Assembly: GCF_016718685.1 (NCBI RefSeq)
Contig: NZ_JADKCX010000149.1
Span: 1 to 42,466 of the forward strand
DNA: 42,466 bases
Direction: 5' to 3'
Source: Haliscomenobacter sp.
GTDB taxonomy: Bacteria > Bacteroidota > Bacteroidia > Chitinophagales > Saprospiraceae
Both the position numbers and the translations under genes were made by a program. The notes beneath the pieces are model-generated. The model was not told the DNA's origin and searched no databases. It saw only the letters and a list, made by a program, of their open reading frames with translations. Positions within the stretch are counted from its first letter, which is position 1. Each line of letters begins with the position of its first letter. Below are positions 1 through 9,510 of this stretch, in pieces.

Positions 1-31
1 GGTGCTAAACACTAAGGCGAAACCTTCCCCA

Positions 32-1809
32 TCAACCAGCCCTCCAAAATTGCGCTTTGTAATTTATCCACATTGACTTGCGGTGAAATTTTGAACGAAA
101 GCGCTCCACTTTTACCCAAAACCAAGCTCAGCAATTTTTCTCCCCCGCGCTGCACACGACCAATTTCATTTTATCTCCGGGCACCGGTCTTTGATCATGT
201 TGCCAAAAGGAAAGGCGTTAGCGGGCTGATTGTCAATCTCCAGAATGATGTCCCTGCGGCGCAATCCCGCCTGCCAGGCCGGCGAATCGAATTCTACAGC
301 AGTAATCACGGTACTATCTTTGGCCACACGGGTTGTGACCCCAACCAGCCCCGGCACCGTTTGTCGCCCGGGTCAATGCGGAGCCCGGCTTGATCCAGGT
401 GTTTGGTGTAATCGGTTTCGGTGAGTGCTACCGACGTAGCGAAACTGTTCTTCCAGATTGGTTCCCGCGATGTTCTTCACATACTTTGCGAAAATTCCTG
501 CTCCGTAAATCCCCGTTGCTGTTTGAGGTAGTATTCCGGTACAGGGTGCGCATCACATCGTCCAGCAATTTTTTGTTGCCCGTGAGGTAGCGAATATGCA
601 AGTCGAACATCCAACCCACGATGGGGCCTTTGTCGTAATAAGAAATGGTTTTGTTCACCTCATCTCCGGTGCGGCCAAAAGGGCCATCGCTCCAGGTTTC
701 GTAACTGGCTTGCAGGAGGGTTTGATACAAACGCCCAGGTTTGTCTTCAAAACCCTGGATGTTTTTGCGGAGCGCTTCCAATAACTCTTCATCACTACAC
801 AAACCAGCCCGGCGCAGCATCAGGTATTCGTAATACACAGTAAGCCCTTCCGAGATCCAGAGCTGATTCGTACGACTACCCTGGTCGTAGTCAAAAGGCC
901 CGAGTTCAATGGGGCGGATGCGTTTGACATTGTAGTGGTGAAAATATTCATGGGCCAAAAAAAACAAGGTACGCAGACGGCTTTGGGGTTGTTTTGGCTT
1001 TCGCCCGTAAAGGCAAAAGTAGTCGAGTTGAGGTGTTCGATGCCGCCGCCGCCGGGGCCGATGGCGATGAAAGTGTAGTCTTGGTAAGGGATGTCGCCGA
1101 TGAGGTCTACCGAGGCTTGCACGATTTTTTGCAAGTCATTCATCAACCTGGCTTTGTCAAATTGCCCCAATTTGTAGCCGATGAAGCGGTGGGTTTTTCC
1201 TGCAACGCTGAACGGAGGCAGTTCTTCCAAATTGCCCACCAACAGCGGACTATCGTAGAGAATGTCGAAATTAGGTGCCTTGAAGGTGTAAGGTTTCCCC
1301 GGAACAACCTCCAGTCCGGTTGCGATATTTTTCCATGAAGAAAATGGAACAACCTGTACAAGCGAAGGGGTGCGCAAGGTGCCAACCGGATACATAAATA
1401 CCCCGCCCGGGGAGAATGTAGCCCGTTCTTCATCCAGGTAGGGCGTGGCCACAAAGAACGCTGCGTTTTGACCTGATAATTCAGCACGATGCCCCGGCGG
1501 AAAACTGCATGCACGCGCCGGGTATTGTCGTTGATTTTTTCCCACTGCAAGGGTTTCCTTTGCTGTCAAGGGCTTTAAACTGCTCAACGTATTGGGCAAA
1601 ATCCAGGCGTTGGTAGTAGCCGGGCGTCCAAACAGGCATTTAAAATCAATGGATTCCACGCCGAACCCTGGCATTGCAGGTTGACCTGAAAATGCGCAGC
1701 GGGTTGTTCCATCGAAATGGTAAAAGTAATGGAACTTGGACGAGCCGCAGCACTGTTGTTGAAGTGATCAAGAGCAACAATAAACAACTGAATTTACTAT
1801 AGATTTCAT
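32..1809 (-). pseudogene. M61 family (glycyl) aminopeptidase with PDZ domain, broken by several apparent frameshifts
   Basis: A secreted zinc aminopeptidase of family M61 is readable only by moving between frames. In order: ATG at 1809 followed after a frame change by a hydrophobic signal segment; the N-terminal beta domain (about 1750-1000, including VWTPGYYQ and WEKINDNTRRVH); the zinc motif HEYFHHYN (near 950) with the downstream ligand region WISEGLTVYYEYL; and a C-terminal PDZ-like stretch (AGLRRRDIILEIDNQ, about 290-240). A stop lies near 32. The total of about 590 codons fits the family. I count at least five frame changes (near 1790, 1645, 1555, 1460, 957-964 and between 357 and 430), mostly in runs such as the A8 at 957-964. 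Conserved residues survive on both sides of each break, which argues for sequence error over decay. Family assignment is firm; exact ends are approximate. Confidence 0.8.
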
Positions 1810-1879
1810 AGAAAAGGCTTAAGGCTCACCTTCCTATCAAAACAGGTGGGGTGAATTGAAGTAGAAAGATAGGATTTTA

Positions 1880-1945
1880 TTGCAACAGGAGGCTTTTAAG
1901 TCTTCAAACTTTGCAGCTGATTTTTCTCAAAAGCTCCCGTTGCAA
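1880..1945. repeat. Imperfect intergenic inverted repeat
   Basis: Arms 1880-1898 and 1927-1945 read TTGCAAC(A/G)GGAG-CTTTT when aligned as reverse complements, with one mismatch and one indel and a loop of about 28 nt. It sits between the 5' end of the M61 gene and the 3' end of the cytochrome gene, so it may end cytochrome transcription. There is no clear U-tract. Confidence 0.55.
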
Positions 1946-1984
1946 AACCAATCAAGGTACATTCAAAACACCCCACTTGTGGAA

Positions 1985-2114
1985 GTGAAAAGCGAATAGC
2001 GAATAGCAACACACAATCTGTATTTCCTGATCAAATTTGCCAATAAAAATAACATCGCTTTTCATTTTTTACTTTTCGCTTTTCGCTTTTCACTATTCAC
2101 TATTCGCTTTTCGC
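1985..2114. repeat. Inverted repeat with arms built from GCGAATA/GCGAAAA micro-repeats
   Basis: The left arm at 1985-2006 and the right arm at 2093-2114 are 22 nt each and match as reverse complements at 20 of 22 positions. Both are made of short units (GCGAATA, GCGAAAA) and more copies of CTTTTCG lie just left of the right arm. The right arm overlaps the 3' end and stop codon of the cytochrome gene. The spacer of about 86 nt is AT-rich with no gene. Confidence 0.6.
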
Positions 2115-3011
2115 TTTGGCCAGGTTTTTTGGCGTTTCTAATTTGGGCTGAGCCATCAAATAAGTGTAAATTGCTTTTAGTGCTTCATCGTCTTGCTGAG
2201 CGATGTTTTGCCAGGGCATGAATTTTTGATCAAGTTTTTTGCCTTCGGGGTGACTCCGGATCGAATGGTTTTATAAAGCCTTCTTCCCCCCATTTGGCCA
2301 AATTCCCACCGGGGGTAATGTTGGCTCCAGCTGGTCCAGCTGGGTCATGGTTTGGAGCACCATTTAGTTGTTCGCCATGACAGGCCCGGCATCCACTTAC
2401 TTGCACCAGGTAAGCGCCATAAACCCTGCTATCCTTTTGGTAGGACTGGTTTTCAACTTGGCGTTATGATCCAGGTATTCCGCAGGATTGGTTTGCCTAA
2501 TGCACCAGCCTGTACAAAACCTTGGCCAATAAGGTGAATTGGGAGTCTTCCAATCCTTTTTGACCGGAGGAACAGTTTTGATGTACGCGATGATCTGGCT
2601 GAGGTGTTCTTTCGGCTTAGTGAATGAAATTCATTGGCAGGCATGATGAACAGTGGGCGACCACCGAGGCCAACTCCGTGTCGAATAGCCCGAACCCAAT
2701 CGGCGTCGCGGTACGCCTTGGTCACTCCAGCCGGAGTTAAATTAGGTGCGATCAGCACACCAAAAGCAGGGTCATTTAGAAATTTGGTACCTTCCAATTG
2801 GTTGCCATGGCAATGGGTACAAAGATTGTTGACCCATTTTTTACCTTCAGCCAGACTCAGTGAATCTTGTGGAATTTTCAGGCTGACTGGTTGAATGTCG
2901 TGTTTTTTTCAGCCTTTGATTGTAGGAAGCATTCATCAGGAAAACGGTACAAAAAAGGATGAATAAAACTCCGCCCAGGATGATGCCAGTCCATTTGAGT
3001 ATTTTTCTCAT
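2100..3011 (-). pseudogene. Membrane-anchored di-haem cytochrome c, broken by several apparent frameshifts
   Basis: ATG at 3011 opens a hydrophobic N-terminal anchor (MRKILKWTGIILGG and onward). Two c-type haem sites follow: CTHCHG near 2815, after KKWVNN, and CRACHG near 2385. Segments between them (IAPNLTPAGVTKAYRDADWV, then RHGVGLGGRPLFIMPANEF) are typical of di-haem cytochromes of the gluconate/alcohol dehydrogenase subunit type, in which each haem domain carries an NxTP...G..W...I..G stretch. The reading frame changes at least five times, near 2903-2909 (a T7 run), 2608-2612, about 2560-2440 (more than once) and 2257-2260 (a G4 run). Fixing each homopolymer by one base restores a continuous protein ending at the TAG at 2100-2102. 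The product is probably a periplasmic electron carrier; the partner dehydrogenase is not in view. Confidence 0.72.
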
Positions 3012-3164
3012 GGCCCAAAAAGTTTTAAGTGTTAATGGATGAGTTGATTGTGCTTTGAAAGCAGCATAAAGATAAGGGCGAGATCTACCGCTAATCCAGC
3101 GTAGATTTGCGTAAACGGACTACGCAGATCTGCGTAATTCGATCAAAAATGAGGTGAAATAATT

Positions 3165-3806
3165 TTAGACAAGCTTATTTTTGATGGCCAATTGCACCAA
3201 ACCGGCAATGCCCTTTACCTCTAGTTTTTGGATCAGGTTGTTGCGGTGGGTATCCACGGTGCGTGGGCTGATGAAGAGTTGCTGGCCGATTTCAGTGCTG
3301 GAAAACCCCTGCGCGACCAGTTTTAGGATTTCGAGTTCTCTCTCGCTGAGCAGTTCCAGTAAAGCTTGGTTTTGAATGGAAGCAGCAGGTTTGGCGAGGG
3401 CAAGCGCAACCTCGCCAGCAAAATATTTCTCCCCTTTGTGCACCTTAAAGATGGCACCAGACAGTTCTTCGATGGATGTGTTTTTGAACAAAAACCCATC
3501 CGCCCCTTTTTCGATGGCTTGCTGGATGATGCTGCGCTCGTTGAGCATGGTGAGCATGATGACTTTTATGCCGAAATAATCATTTTTGAGCTGCTCTAAA
3601 GTTTCCAATCCATTCATGAGGGGCATTTCGTAGTCAAGCATTACGACATCAGCCCTAATCCCCCGACGAAAGGCATCCAGGACTTCACGACCATTAGCGG
3701 CATCTGCTACAATTTCAACCTGCGGAATCTGTTCTAAAATGGACACAAACCCTTTCCGCACCAGTTGATGGTCATCGGCAATCAATACCCTGATTTTTGG
3801 CTCCAT
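3165..3806 (-). CDS. NarL/LuxR-family DNA-binding response regulator
   Basis: This is a 213-residue two-component response regulator. The receiver domain (about residues 5-120) has the acidic pair D11/D12, the phospho-acceptor D58 in MLDYEMP and a conserved K near residue 109 (LFKNTS). The C-terminal LuxR-type helix-turn-helix (about 148-210) starts LLSERELEILKLVAQGFS and contains SPRTVDTHRNNLIQKL. It lies 6 nt downstream of the histidine kinase gene on the same strand, so the two almost certainly form an operon and a cognate pair. Phosphorylation should promote dimerisation and DNA binding. No target operon can be named from the window. Confidence 0.95.
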   Translation of the reverse strand: MEPKIRVLIADDHQLVRKGFVSILEQIPQVEIVADAANGREVLDAFRRGIRADVVMLDYEMPLMNGLETLEQLKNDYFGIKVIMLTMLNERSIIQQAIEKGADGFLFKNTSIEELSGAIFKVHKGEKYFAGEVALALAKPAASIQNQALLELLSERELEILKLVAQGFSSTEIGQQLFISPRTVDTHRNNLIQKLEVKGIAGLVQLAIKNKLV

Positions 3807-3812
3807 AATCTG

Positions 3813-5603
3813 TTATTTTTCAGGATCATTCAGTGGTATGCGGATGATAGAAATGGTTCCTTTAGGTGTAGCTCCCTCCGTTTGAAAAACCCCACCCAGG
3901 GTGCTCACCCGGCTGAGGATATTCAATAGGCCCATACTTCCCTGTGCTCTGGCCCGTTCAAAATCAAAGCCTTGTCCATCGTCTTCCATACGCAGAATCA
4001 GACTCCCTCCCGCTAAATACAGGATCACCAATACCTTGCCTGCATTGGCGTGTTTGACAATGTTGTTGAGCAATTCCTGAGCCACCCGATATACCCCAAT
4101 CTCTACTTTTTCATCCAGGTGCTCGGGTACCAGGCTAGTTTCAAACTCGTATTGCAATGCCGTACTTTGTAGGGTATTGCGCAGCAACATTTCCAGGCTT
4201 GGCGCTAGTCCGTGCTGCTCCAGCATAGGCGGCAACATGGTATGGGAGATGTTGCGCACTTCGGTACAAGATTCGTCCAGCTGATGGGCCAATTGTCCAA
4301 TTTGCAGGGCTTCTTGAGGTGCAACGTTGGCAATTTTGGATTGTAAGGCACTGAAACCCAGTTTGAGGGCCACCATTTCTTGTGCGATGCCATCGTGTAA
4401 GTCTTTGGCGATGCGTTTGCGCTCGGCTTCCTGAGCTTCGATTACCGCATTGAGGCCCAATTGTTGTTCCTCAATAAGGGCGGCATCCAGCTCCACTTTT
4501 TTGCGCAAGCGGAAGCGATTCCAAAACAGCCAGCCCAATAATGCAAAAGCCAAGAACGCTGCTATCAACCCCCAAATCCAGGTTTTTTGGCGGAATAAAA
4601 CACTCTCCTGTTTTTCAATTTTAAGTTGCTGATTGGCAATCTCGGCCTCTTTTTTCTGGGTTTGGTACTTGGCTTCCATGTCCGCCAGGACTTTGGAATT
4701 GTCGATGGTAAACAAGGAATCGTCCAGTACCATGAATTTTTTGTACCAAATCAATGCCTCTTTAGATTGCCCCAATAACTCATACGAGCGAGCTATCTCC
4801 TCATAATACACCGCAAGTGGATCGAGCAATTTCAATTTTTGCATGATGGCATATCCCTTCATAGCGAAGTCCAGTCCTTTTTGGGGCTCGCCTAGAGAAT
4901 TGTAGACTGCCGCACTGTTGACATACGGAAAAACCAGGTTGGTTTCCCGATTGGCTTCTAGCAAATACTGGATGGATTTTTCACAATTGGGGATAGCTTC
5001 CTGGTTCTTACCGGTTTCATGGAGTAGATGACACACTCCACCAAGCATAACTCCAGCTACAAATTTATTGTCGTTTTTAAGCGCCATTGCGATGCCCTTT
5101 ATAGGAGTAGTCCAGCGATTTTTCAAAGTCTTTTTTGGCCCCATGGGCCACAGCCAGGTTATTGTAGGTGAAAATGGTGCGGCGCTCGTCGCCCGTTTTG
5201 AGGCGTATTTCCAATGCTTTTTCCAGGTATTCAATGGCTTTATCGTGCAATTCAGCATCTGAATACACATTGCCGAGGTTGCTGTAAGCAGATGCTGCAT
5301 TTTCCAAATCGCCCATTTTTTCCCGCAATTTGGCTCCCAGCAGCAGGTAATATTGAGCTGAATCGTTTTGGAAAAAATCCTGATAGGTACCCCCTAGCCC
5401 ATTGTAAGCATCTGCCTGGATGGCTAGATCTTTGATTTTTTTGCCTATCGCAAGTTGTTTTGAGGCCTGGAATCGCCGCTTCTTTTTCTCCTTTGTCCTG
5501 ATAAGCTTTTCCCCGTACGTGCAAGGCATTGGCTTCTGGGGCTTTGCCCTGCCATGGCGCTGATGACTAGAGCAAAAAGGATGGTTAAAGGTGTTTTTCT
5601 CAT
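3813..5603 (-). CDS. TPR-containing sensor histidine kinase (HisKA_3 type), split by apparent frameshifts
   Basis: ATG at 5603 opens a signal-like segment (MRKTPLTILFALVISAMAG). It is followed by several TPR repeats (SAYSNLGNVYSDAELHDKAI; FTYNNLAVAHGAKKDFEKSL; AAVYNSLGEPQKGLDFAMKG), one TM helix (WIWGLIAAFLAFALLGWLFW), a short coiled coil, then the HisKA_3 box RKRIAKDLHDGIAQEMVAL with its phospho-histidine codon at 4395-4397, and an HATPase domain with N-box QELLNNIVKHANAG and G-box DDGQGF. This is the usual Bacteroidota TPR-kinase layout: a periplasmic TPR sensor and a cytoplasmic kinase. The frame changes near 5547, 5470 and 5096. In each case removing one base from a GG/CC/CCC run gives a continuous protein of about 595 residues. 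It is transcribed with the response regulator that follows. Confidence 0.88.
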
Positions 5604-5754
5604 ACTACCCCGAATTTTACCAGGATCAATTTCCCGGTTGAGGTCAACACATTGCACACCAACCTTGGTGTTTACAGGCCCTAATGTATACAAAATCCAG
5701 CAATTCCTCATTGAACAATCTAGTAATTCTCCCCGTTTAAACCACTGAAAAAAT

Positions 5755-5762
5755 TACCTTTG
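5755..5762 (+). promoter_or_regulatory. Bacteroidota -7 promoter box TAnnTTTG for the carboxylase gene
   Basis: TACCTTTG matches the phylum's -7 consensus TAnnTTTG and lies 28 nt before the carboxyltransferase start. A weak -33-like GTTTA sits at about 5735. The 5' UTR would be only about 20 nt. Confidence 0.5.
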
Positions 5763-5790
5763 CGCAACCTACGAAAGTATACAGCCGAAT

Positions 5791-7425
5791 ATGACCAAAA
5801 AAGAAATCGACCAAAACCTGAACGAGGACAACATGAAGCTGCAACTCTCCCGTTTGCAGCATCGTTTTGAAAAAATAAAACTGGGTGGCGGGGAAAAACG
5901 CATTGCCCAACAGCACGCCCAAGGCAAAATGAGCGTGCGCGAGCGGGTAAATTACCTCATTGATCCCGACACTTCATTTTTGGAAATTGGTGCATTTGCG
6001 GGTTATGACATGTACCCGGACGAAGGCGGTTGCCCTGCGGGTGGAGTGGTAGTCGGGATTGGTTACGTGCGGGGGCCGGCAATGTGTCATCGTAGCCAAT
6101 GATGCCACGGTGAAAGCGGGCGCCTGGTTTCCGATCACGGGCAAAAGAACCTGCGGGCACAAGAAATCGCTATGGAAAATCGCTTGCCCATCATCTATCT
6201 GGTGGACAGTGCCGGGGTGTTTTTGCCCATGCAGGACGAAATTTTTCCCGATAAAGAACATTTTGGCCGCATTTTCCGCAACAACGCCAAAATGTCGAGC
6301 ATGGGCATCCCCCAGATCGCCGCCATCATGGGCAGTTGTGTAGCGGGTGGAGCTTATTTGCCAATCATGTCGGACGAAGCCCTGATCGTGGAGGGAACCG
6401 GGTCCATCTTCCTGGCCGGGCCCTATCTGGTCAAAGCCGCCATCGGTGAAGACGTGGACAAAGAAACCCTCGGTGGAGCCAGCACGCAAAGTGAAATTTC
6501 CGGCGTAACGGATTACAAAGTCCCCAATGACCAGGTCTGCCTGGATACCATCAAGGATTTGGTGGACAAATTGGGGCATTTTCCCAAAGCGGGTTTTGAC
6601 CGGGTTGAGGCTACTGCACCCGGGGTTGAAGAAAGCCAGCTCTTGCGCATTTTCCCCAATGATCCGTCCAAACCCTATTCCACGTTAGAGATCTTGCATT
6701 GCCTGGTTGACGATTCCAAACTCACGCAGTACAAAGAACATTACGGCAAAACCATCATCTGTGCTTATGCCCGCATCGACGGCTGGGCGGTAGGCATCGT
6801 GGCCAACAACCGCGAAGTGGTGCGTAATGCCAAAGGGGAAATGCAATTTGGCGGGGTGATTTATTCCGACTCGGCGGACAAAGCCACGCGGTTTATCCTG
6901 AATTGCAATCAGAAAAAAATACCTTTGGTGTTCTTACACGATGTAACGGGCTTCATGGTAGGCTCGCGTTCCGAACACGGGGGCATCATCAAAGACGGCG
7001 CCAAAATGGTGAATGCGGTGGCCAACTCCACAGTACCCAAGTTCAGCATCGTGATGGGCAACTCCTACGGTGCAGGCAACTACGCCATGTGTGGCAAAGC
7101 CTACGACCCCAGGCTCATCGTTGCCTGGCCTACGGCTAAAATTGCCGTGATGGGTGGCTCGCAAGCGGCCAAAACCCTCATGCAAATCCAGGTTGCTTCC
7201 CTCAAATCCAAAGGGGAAGTGCTGGACACGGAGACCGAGCAGCAATTGTTCAACGAAATTAAAGACAAATACGACCAACAAACTTCCCCTTATTACGCCG
7301 CTGCCCGCTTGTGGGTAGACGCCATCATCAACCCGCTGGAAACCCGCAAGGTGATCTCCATGGGCATTGAGGCCGCGAATAATGGCGTTGTGGAGAAGTT
7401 TAATGTGGGAGTCATACAGAGTTGA
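5791..7425 (+). CDS. Acyl-CoA carboxylase, carboxyltransferase (beta) subunit, split by two apparent frameshifts
   Basis: This is the carboxyltransferase of a biotin-dependent acyl-CoA carboxylase, moving CO2 from carboxybiotin to an acyl-CoA. The sequence resembles methylcrotonyl-CoA carboxylase beta more than propionyl-CoA carboxylase beta. The N-terminal crotonase-like domain carries IAQQHAQGKMSVRERVNYL and LVDSAGVFLP. The second domain has VTGFMVGSRSEHGGIIKDGA, MGNSYGAGNYAMCGKAYDPR and MGGSQAAKTL. The length of about 544 residues fits. The frame breaks at a G5 run (6071-6075, one base too many) and an A4 run (6143-6146, one base too few). Correcting both gives an uninterrupted VIVANDATVKAGAWFPITGK. 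No biotin carboxylase gene is in view. The likely pathway is leucine or branched/odd-chain acyl-CoA breakdown. Confidence 0.9.
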
Positions 7426-7545
7426 GGAGGTTGAGAAGTTGAGGCTACCGCGAGCGACAAAGCGTATCGAAGCCTTAACTAAAAATATCTGTCAGCCATC
7501 ACTTGCGGTAGCCTCTCAACTTCTCAACCTTCTCAACTCCTCAAC
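7421..7545. repeat. Gap-filling inverted repeat between carboxylase and rRNA methyltransferase genes
   Basis: The left arm (7421-7452) and right arm (7505-7545) are near-complementary, sharing the core GAAGTTGAG-GCTACCGC. The arms are made of degenerate GTTGAG(A/G)AG units. The left arm overlaps the carboxylase TGA, and the right arm ends 8 nt before the next start codon, so the hairpin occupies essentially the whole gap. The loop is about 52 nt. Confidence 0.75.
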
Positions 7546-7553
7546 TAAAGAAG

Positions 7554-8696
7554 ATGAATTTTATCGCAAAACACTTGCCGGCCTCGAACCCGTGCTGATC
7601 GAAGAGTTAAAAATCCTGGGGGCTGAAAACATCCGCCTGGGTAAGCGGGCCGTTTTTTACGAAGGTGACATAGATTTGATGTACCAATCCAATCTGGAGT
7701 TGCGTACAGCCTTGCGTATTTTAGTGCCCATTGGTCATTTCAAAGTGCGGAATGAAGACGATTTGTACCACAAAATTGGAAAATTCGATTGGTCGGAATA
7801 CATGAGTGTAGACGATACACTGGCCGTTGATGCAGTGACCAGTTCCTCTCTCATCCGGCATTCGAAGTTTGCCGCGCTGCGCACTAAAGATGCCATCGTG
7901 GATCAGTTCCGCAAAAAGTTTGGCCGCAGACCGGATGTCAATACCGAATCCCCTACTTTGCGCCTCAACCTGCACATCGGTGAGGAAGATGTAACCCTGG
8001 CCCTCGACAGCAGCGGAGAATCACTGCACCGCCGGGGCTACCGGGTAGATAGTGTGGAAGCCCCCATCAACGAGGTACTCGCTGCCGGGATGATTTTGCT
8101 CTCGGGTTGGGAATGTGACTGTGATTTCATCGATCCCATGTGGCTCGGGCACCTTGCCCATCGAAGCGGCCATGTTGGCGTATAATATTCCTCCTCAGAT
8201 CAATCGGCCAAGTTTTGCCTTCATGCGTTGGGAGAATTTTGACAAAAAAGGCTGGGAAAAAGTGCGCGAAGAAGCGATCCTTTCCCAAGTGGTTTTTCAG
8301 CACAAAATTTACGCTTCGGACATTGATTTTAAAGCCGTCAACAGTGTCGGGTACAACATCGAAAAAGCTGGACTGGAAGGTAAAATCCAGGTGAGCCGCG
8401 AGCGCTTTGAAAACGTCATACCCAGTTCTGAAAACGGCTTGCTCATGATGAACCCACCCTACGACGAACGGATGGAACTGGAAGATGGACAGGCTTTTTA
8501 CAAGGGCCTGGGCGACACTTTCAAGAAGAACTGGGCTGGCCATTCGGCCTGGATCATCAGCTCCAATCTGGAAGCAGTGAAATCGGTGGGCTTGCGGCCT
8601 TCACGGCGCATTCCGTTGTTCAATGGAAAACTGGAGTGTCGGCTTTTGCGCTATGATATGTATGCGGGGAGCAAACGGGTGAGAGAGGAGAGATAA
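7554..8696 (+). CDS. THUMP-domain class I SAM-dependent 23S rRNA (guanine-N2) methyltransferase, split by apparent frameshifts
   Basis: This is a member of the RlmL/YpsC family, which methylates guanine N2 in 23S rRNA. The N-terminal ferredoxin-like/THUMP region is seen in TLAGLEPVLIEELKILGAEN through GEEDVTLALDSSGESLHRRGY. The methyltransferase domain has the SAM motif DPM(C)GSGTLPIEAA, DIDFKAV for ribose binding, and the catalytic NPPYDERM. I chose ATG at 7554 because adding one A to the A4 run at 7568-7571 gives MNFIAKTLAGLEP, the usual start of this family. A second one-base loss near 8141 destroys the Cys/Gly of DPMCGSG. The corrected length is about 381 residues, normal for the family. 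The last residues run into a purine-rich stretch. Confidence 0.88.
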
Positions 8697-8765
8697 AAGA
8701 GGAAGAGAGGAAAGATGAAAATAAAAGTGGAAGAGAAAGAAAGGAGAAAAGGGGACGGATGAAGA
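8682..8765 (+). repeat. Purine-rich low-complexity tract
   Basis: The plus strand is nearly all G and A (units like GAGAGGA and GGAAGAGA), overlapping the last codons of the methyltransferase gene and running into the gap after it. It holds no gene. Confidence 0.5.
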
Positions 8766-8783
8766 CTGGTAGTATTAATTCGA

Positions 8784-8833
8784 AAGGAGATACAACAAGG
8801 TTGTCATGGATGACAACCTTGTTGTATCTCCTT
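8784..8833. terminator. Perfect 23-bp hairpin between convergent genes
   Basis: The arms 8784-8806 and 8811-8833 are perfectly complementary over 23 bp with a 4-nt loop (TGGA). The hairpin lies between the plus-strand methyltransferase and a minus-strand gene ending at 8844, so it could act as a two-way transcription stop. It has no strong U-tract, so terminator function is inferred from position and stability. Confidence 0.65.
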
Positions 8834-8843
8834 GTTGTTCAAT

Positions 8844-9290
8844 TTAGTATTTCGATTGAACCAAGGTATGAACATCAGGGGGACCAGCTAAAAAAGAAGC
8901 ATATTTTTCAAGTAATTTTTCAGATTCTTCTTTACTGAATCGTTCTTGAAATAAAGGAAGAATTCCATAATCCCCATTTTCAACAAGTGGATCCATGACA
9001 AAAGCATAAGTCCAGGTTTTGTCTTCATTTTGTGCAGAAGGCTTCAGCCACCTGGTTTTTTGATACTTCTCTTTCGTCAAAGGGTTTTTAGATTTGGAGA
9101 GTAAATCAAAAAAAATCTCGTTCATGAATTTTTCATACTCGATTTTAGACTCATCTTTTACGTAGTTGATGATCATCATCACTTTTCCACTCTCCTTTGC
9201 TCTTGTTCCTTCCTTCGATTGAGCAAAGCCATTTTTTGGAATGAGCAGGGACATTAATACTAGGACACTTAAGAAAATACGATTTTTCAT
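8844..9290 (-). CDS. Hypothetical secreted protein
   Basis: This is a 148-residue protein with an N-terminal Sec signal (MKNRIFLSVLVLMSLLIPKN, cleavage probably after GFAQ). The mature part is charged and mixed alpha/beta (GKVMMIINYVKDESKIEYEK; WTYAFVMDPLVENGDYGILP). The pattern of a short strand, a helix and a second strand with MDP...DYGI loosely resembles dimeric alpha/beta-barrel (ABM/EthD-like) proteins, but I cannot assign a family. It looks more AT-rich than its neighbours. It is divergent from tsaC and ends next to a long hairpin. Confidence 0.8.
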   Translation of the reverse strand: MKNRIFLSVLVLMSLLIPKNGFAQSKEGTRAKESGKVMMIINYVKDESKIEYEKFMNEIFFDLLSKSKNPLTKEKYQKTRWLKPSAQNEDKTWTYAFVMDPLVENGDYGILPLFQERFSKEESEKLLEKYASFLAGPPDVHTLVQSKY

Positions 9291-9389
9291 AAACTTAGGT
9301 TTTTAGTAAGGTTAACTAGGTAAAGATTAACAACCAGCAGCTATTTCGTCAGTCTGGCAAAACATTGTTGCTTGATTCATAGCTGATTC

Positions 9390-9401
9390 TGTAAATTTAC
9401 A
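9390..9401. promoter_or_regulatory. 12-bp perfect palindrome in a divergent promoter region
   Basis: TGTAAATTTACA is a perfect palindrome between the divergent starts at 9290 (minus) and 9511 (plus). It could be a dimeric regulator's operator. AT-rich palindromes of this size also occur by chance. Confidence 0.3.
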
Positions 9402-9510
9402 CTAATTTTCAATACTTATCTTAATGAAGTAGCATGAGCCTATTGTTCAGTTTTTAAAGCAGCGCAACCTTAAAAGTCTTTTCTTTGCGCTTCGAAAAGA
9501 ACCAAGTACC

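Noticed and set aside
5791..6343. A separate short carboxylase-like gene
   Set aside because: It is the N-terminal part of the carboxyltransferase; conserved motifs continue in the next frame after a G5 and an A4 run.
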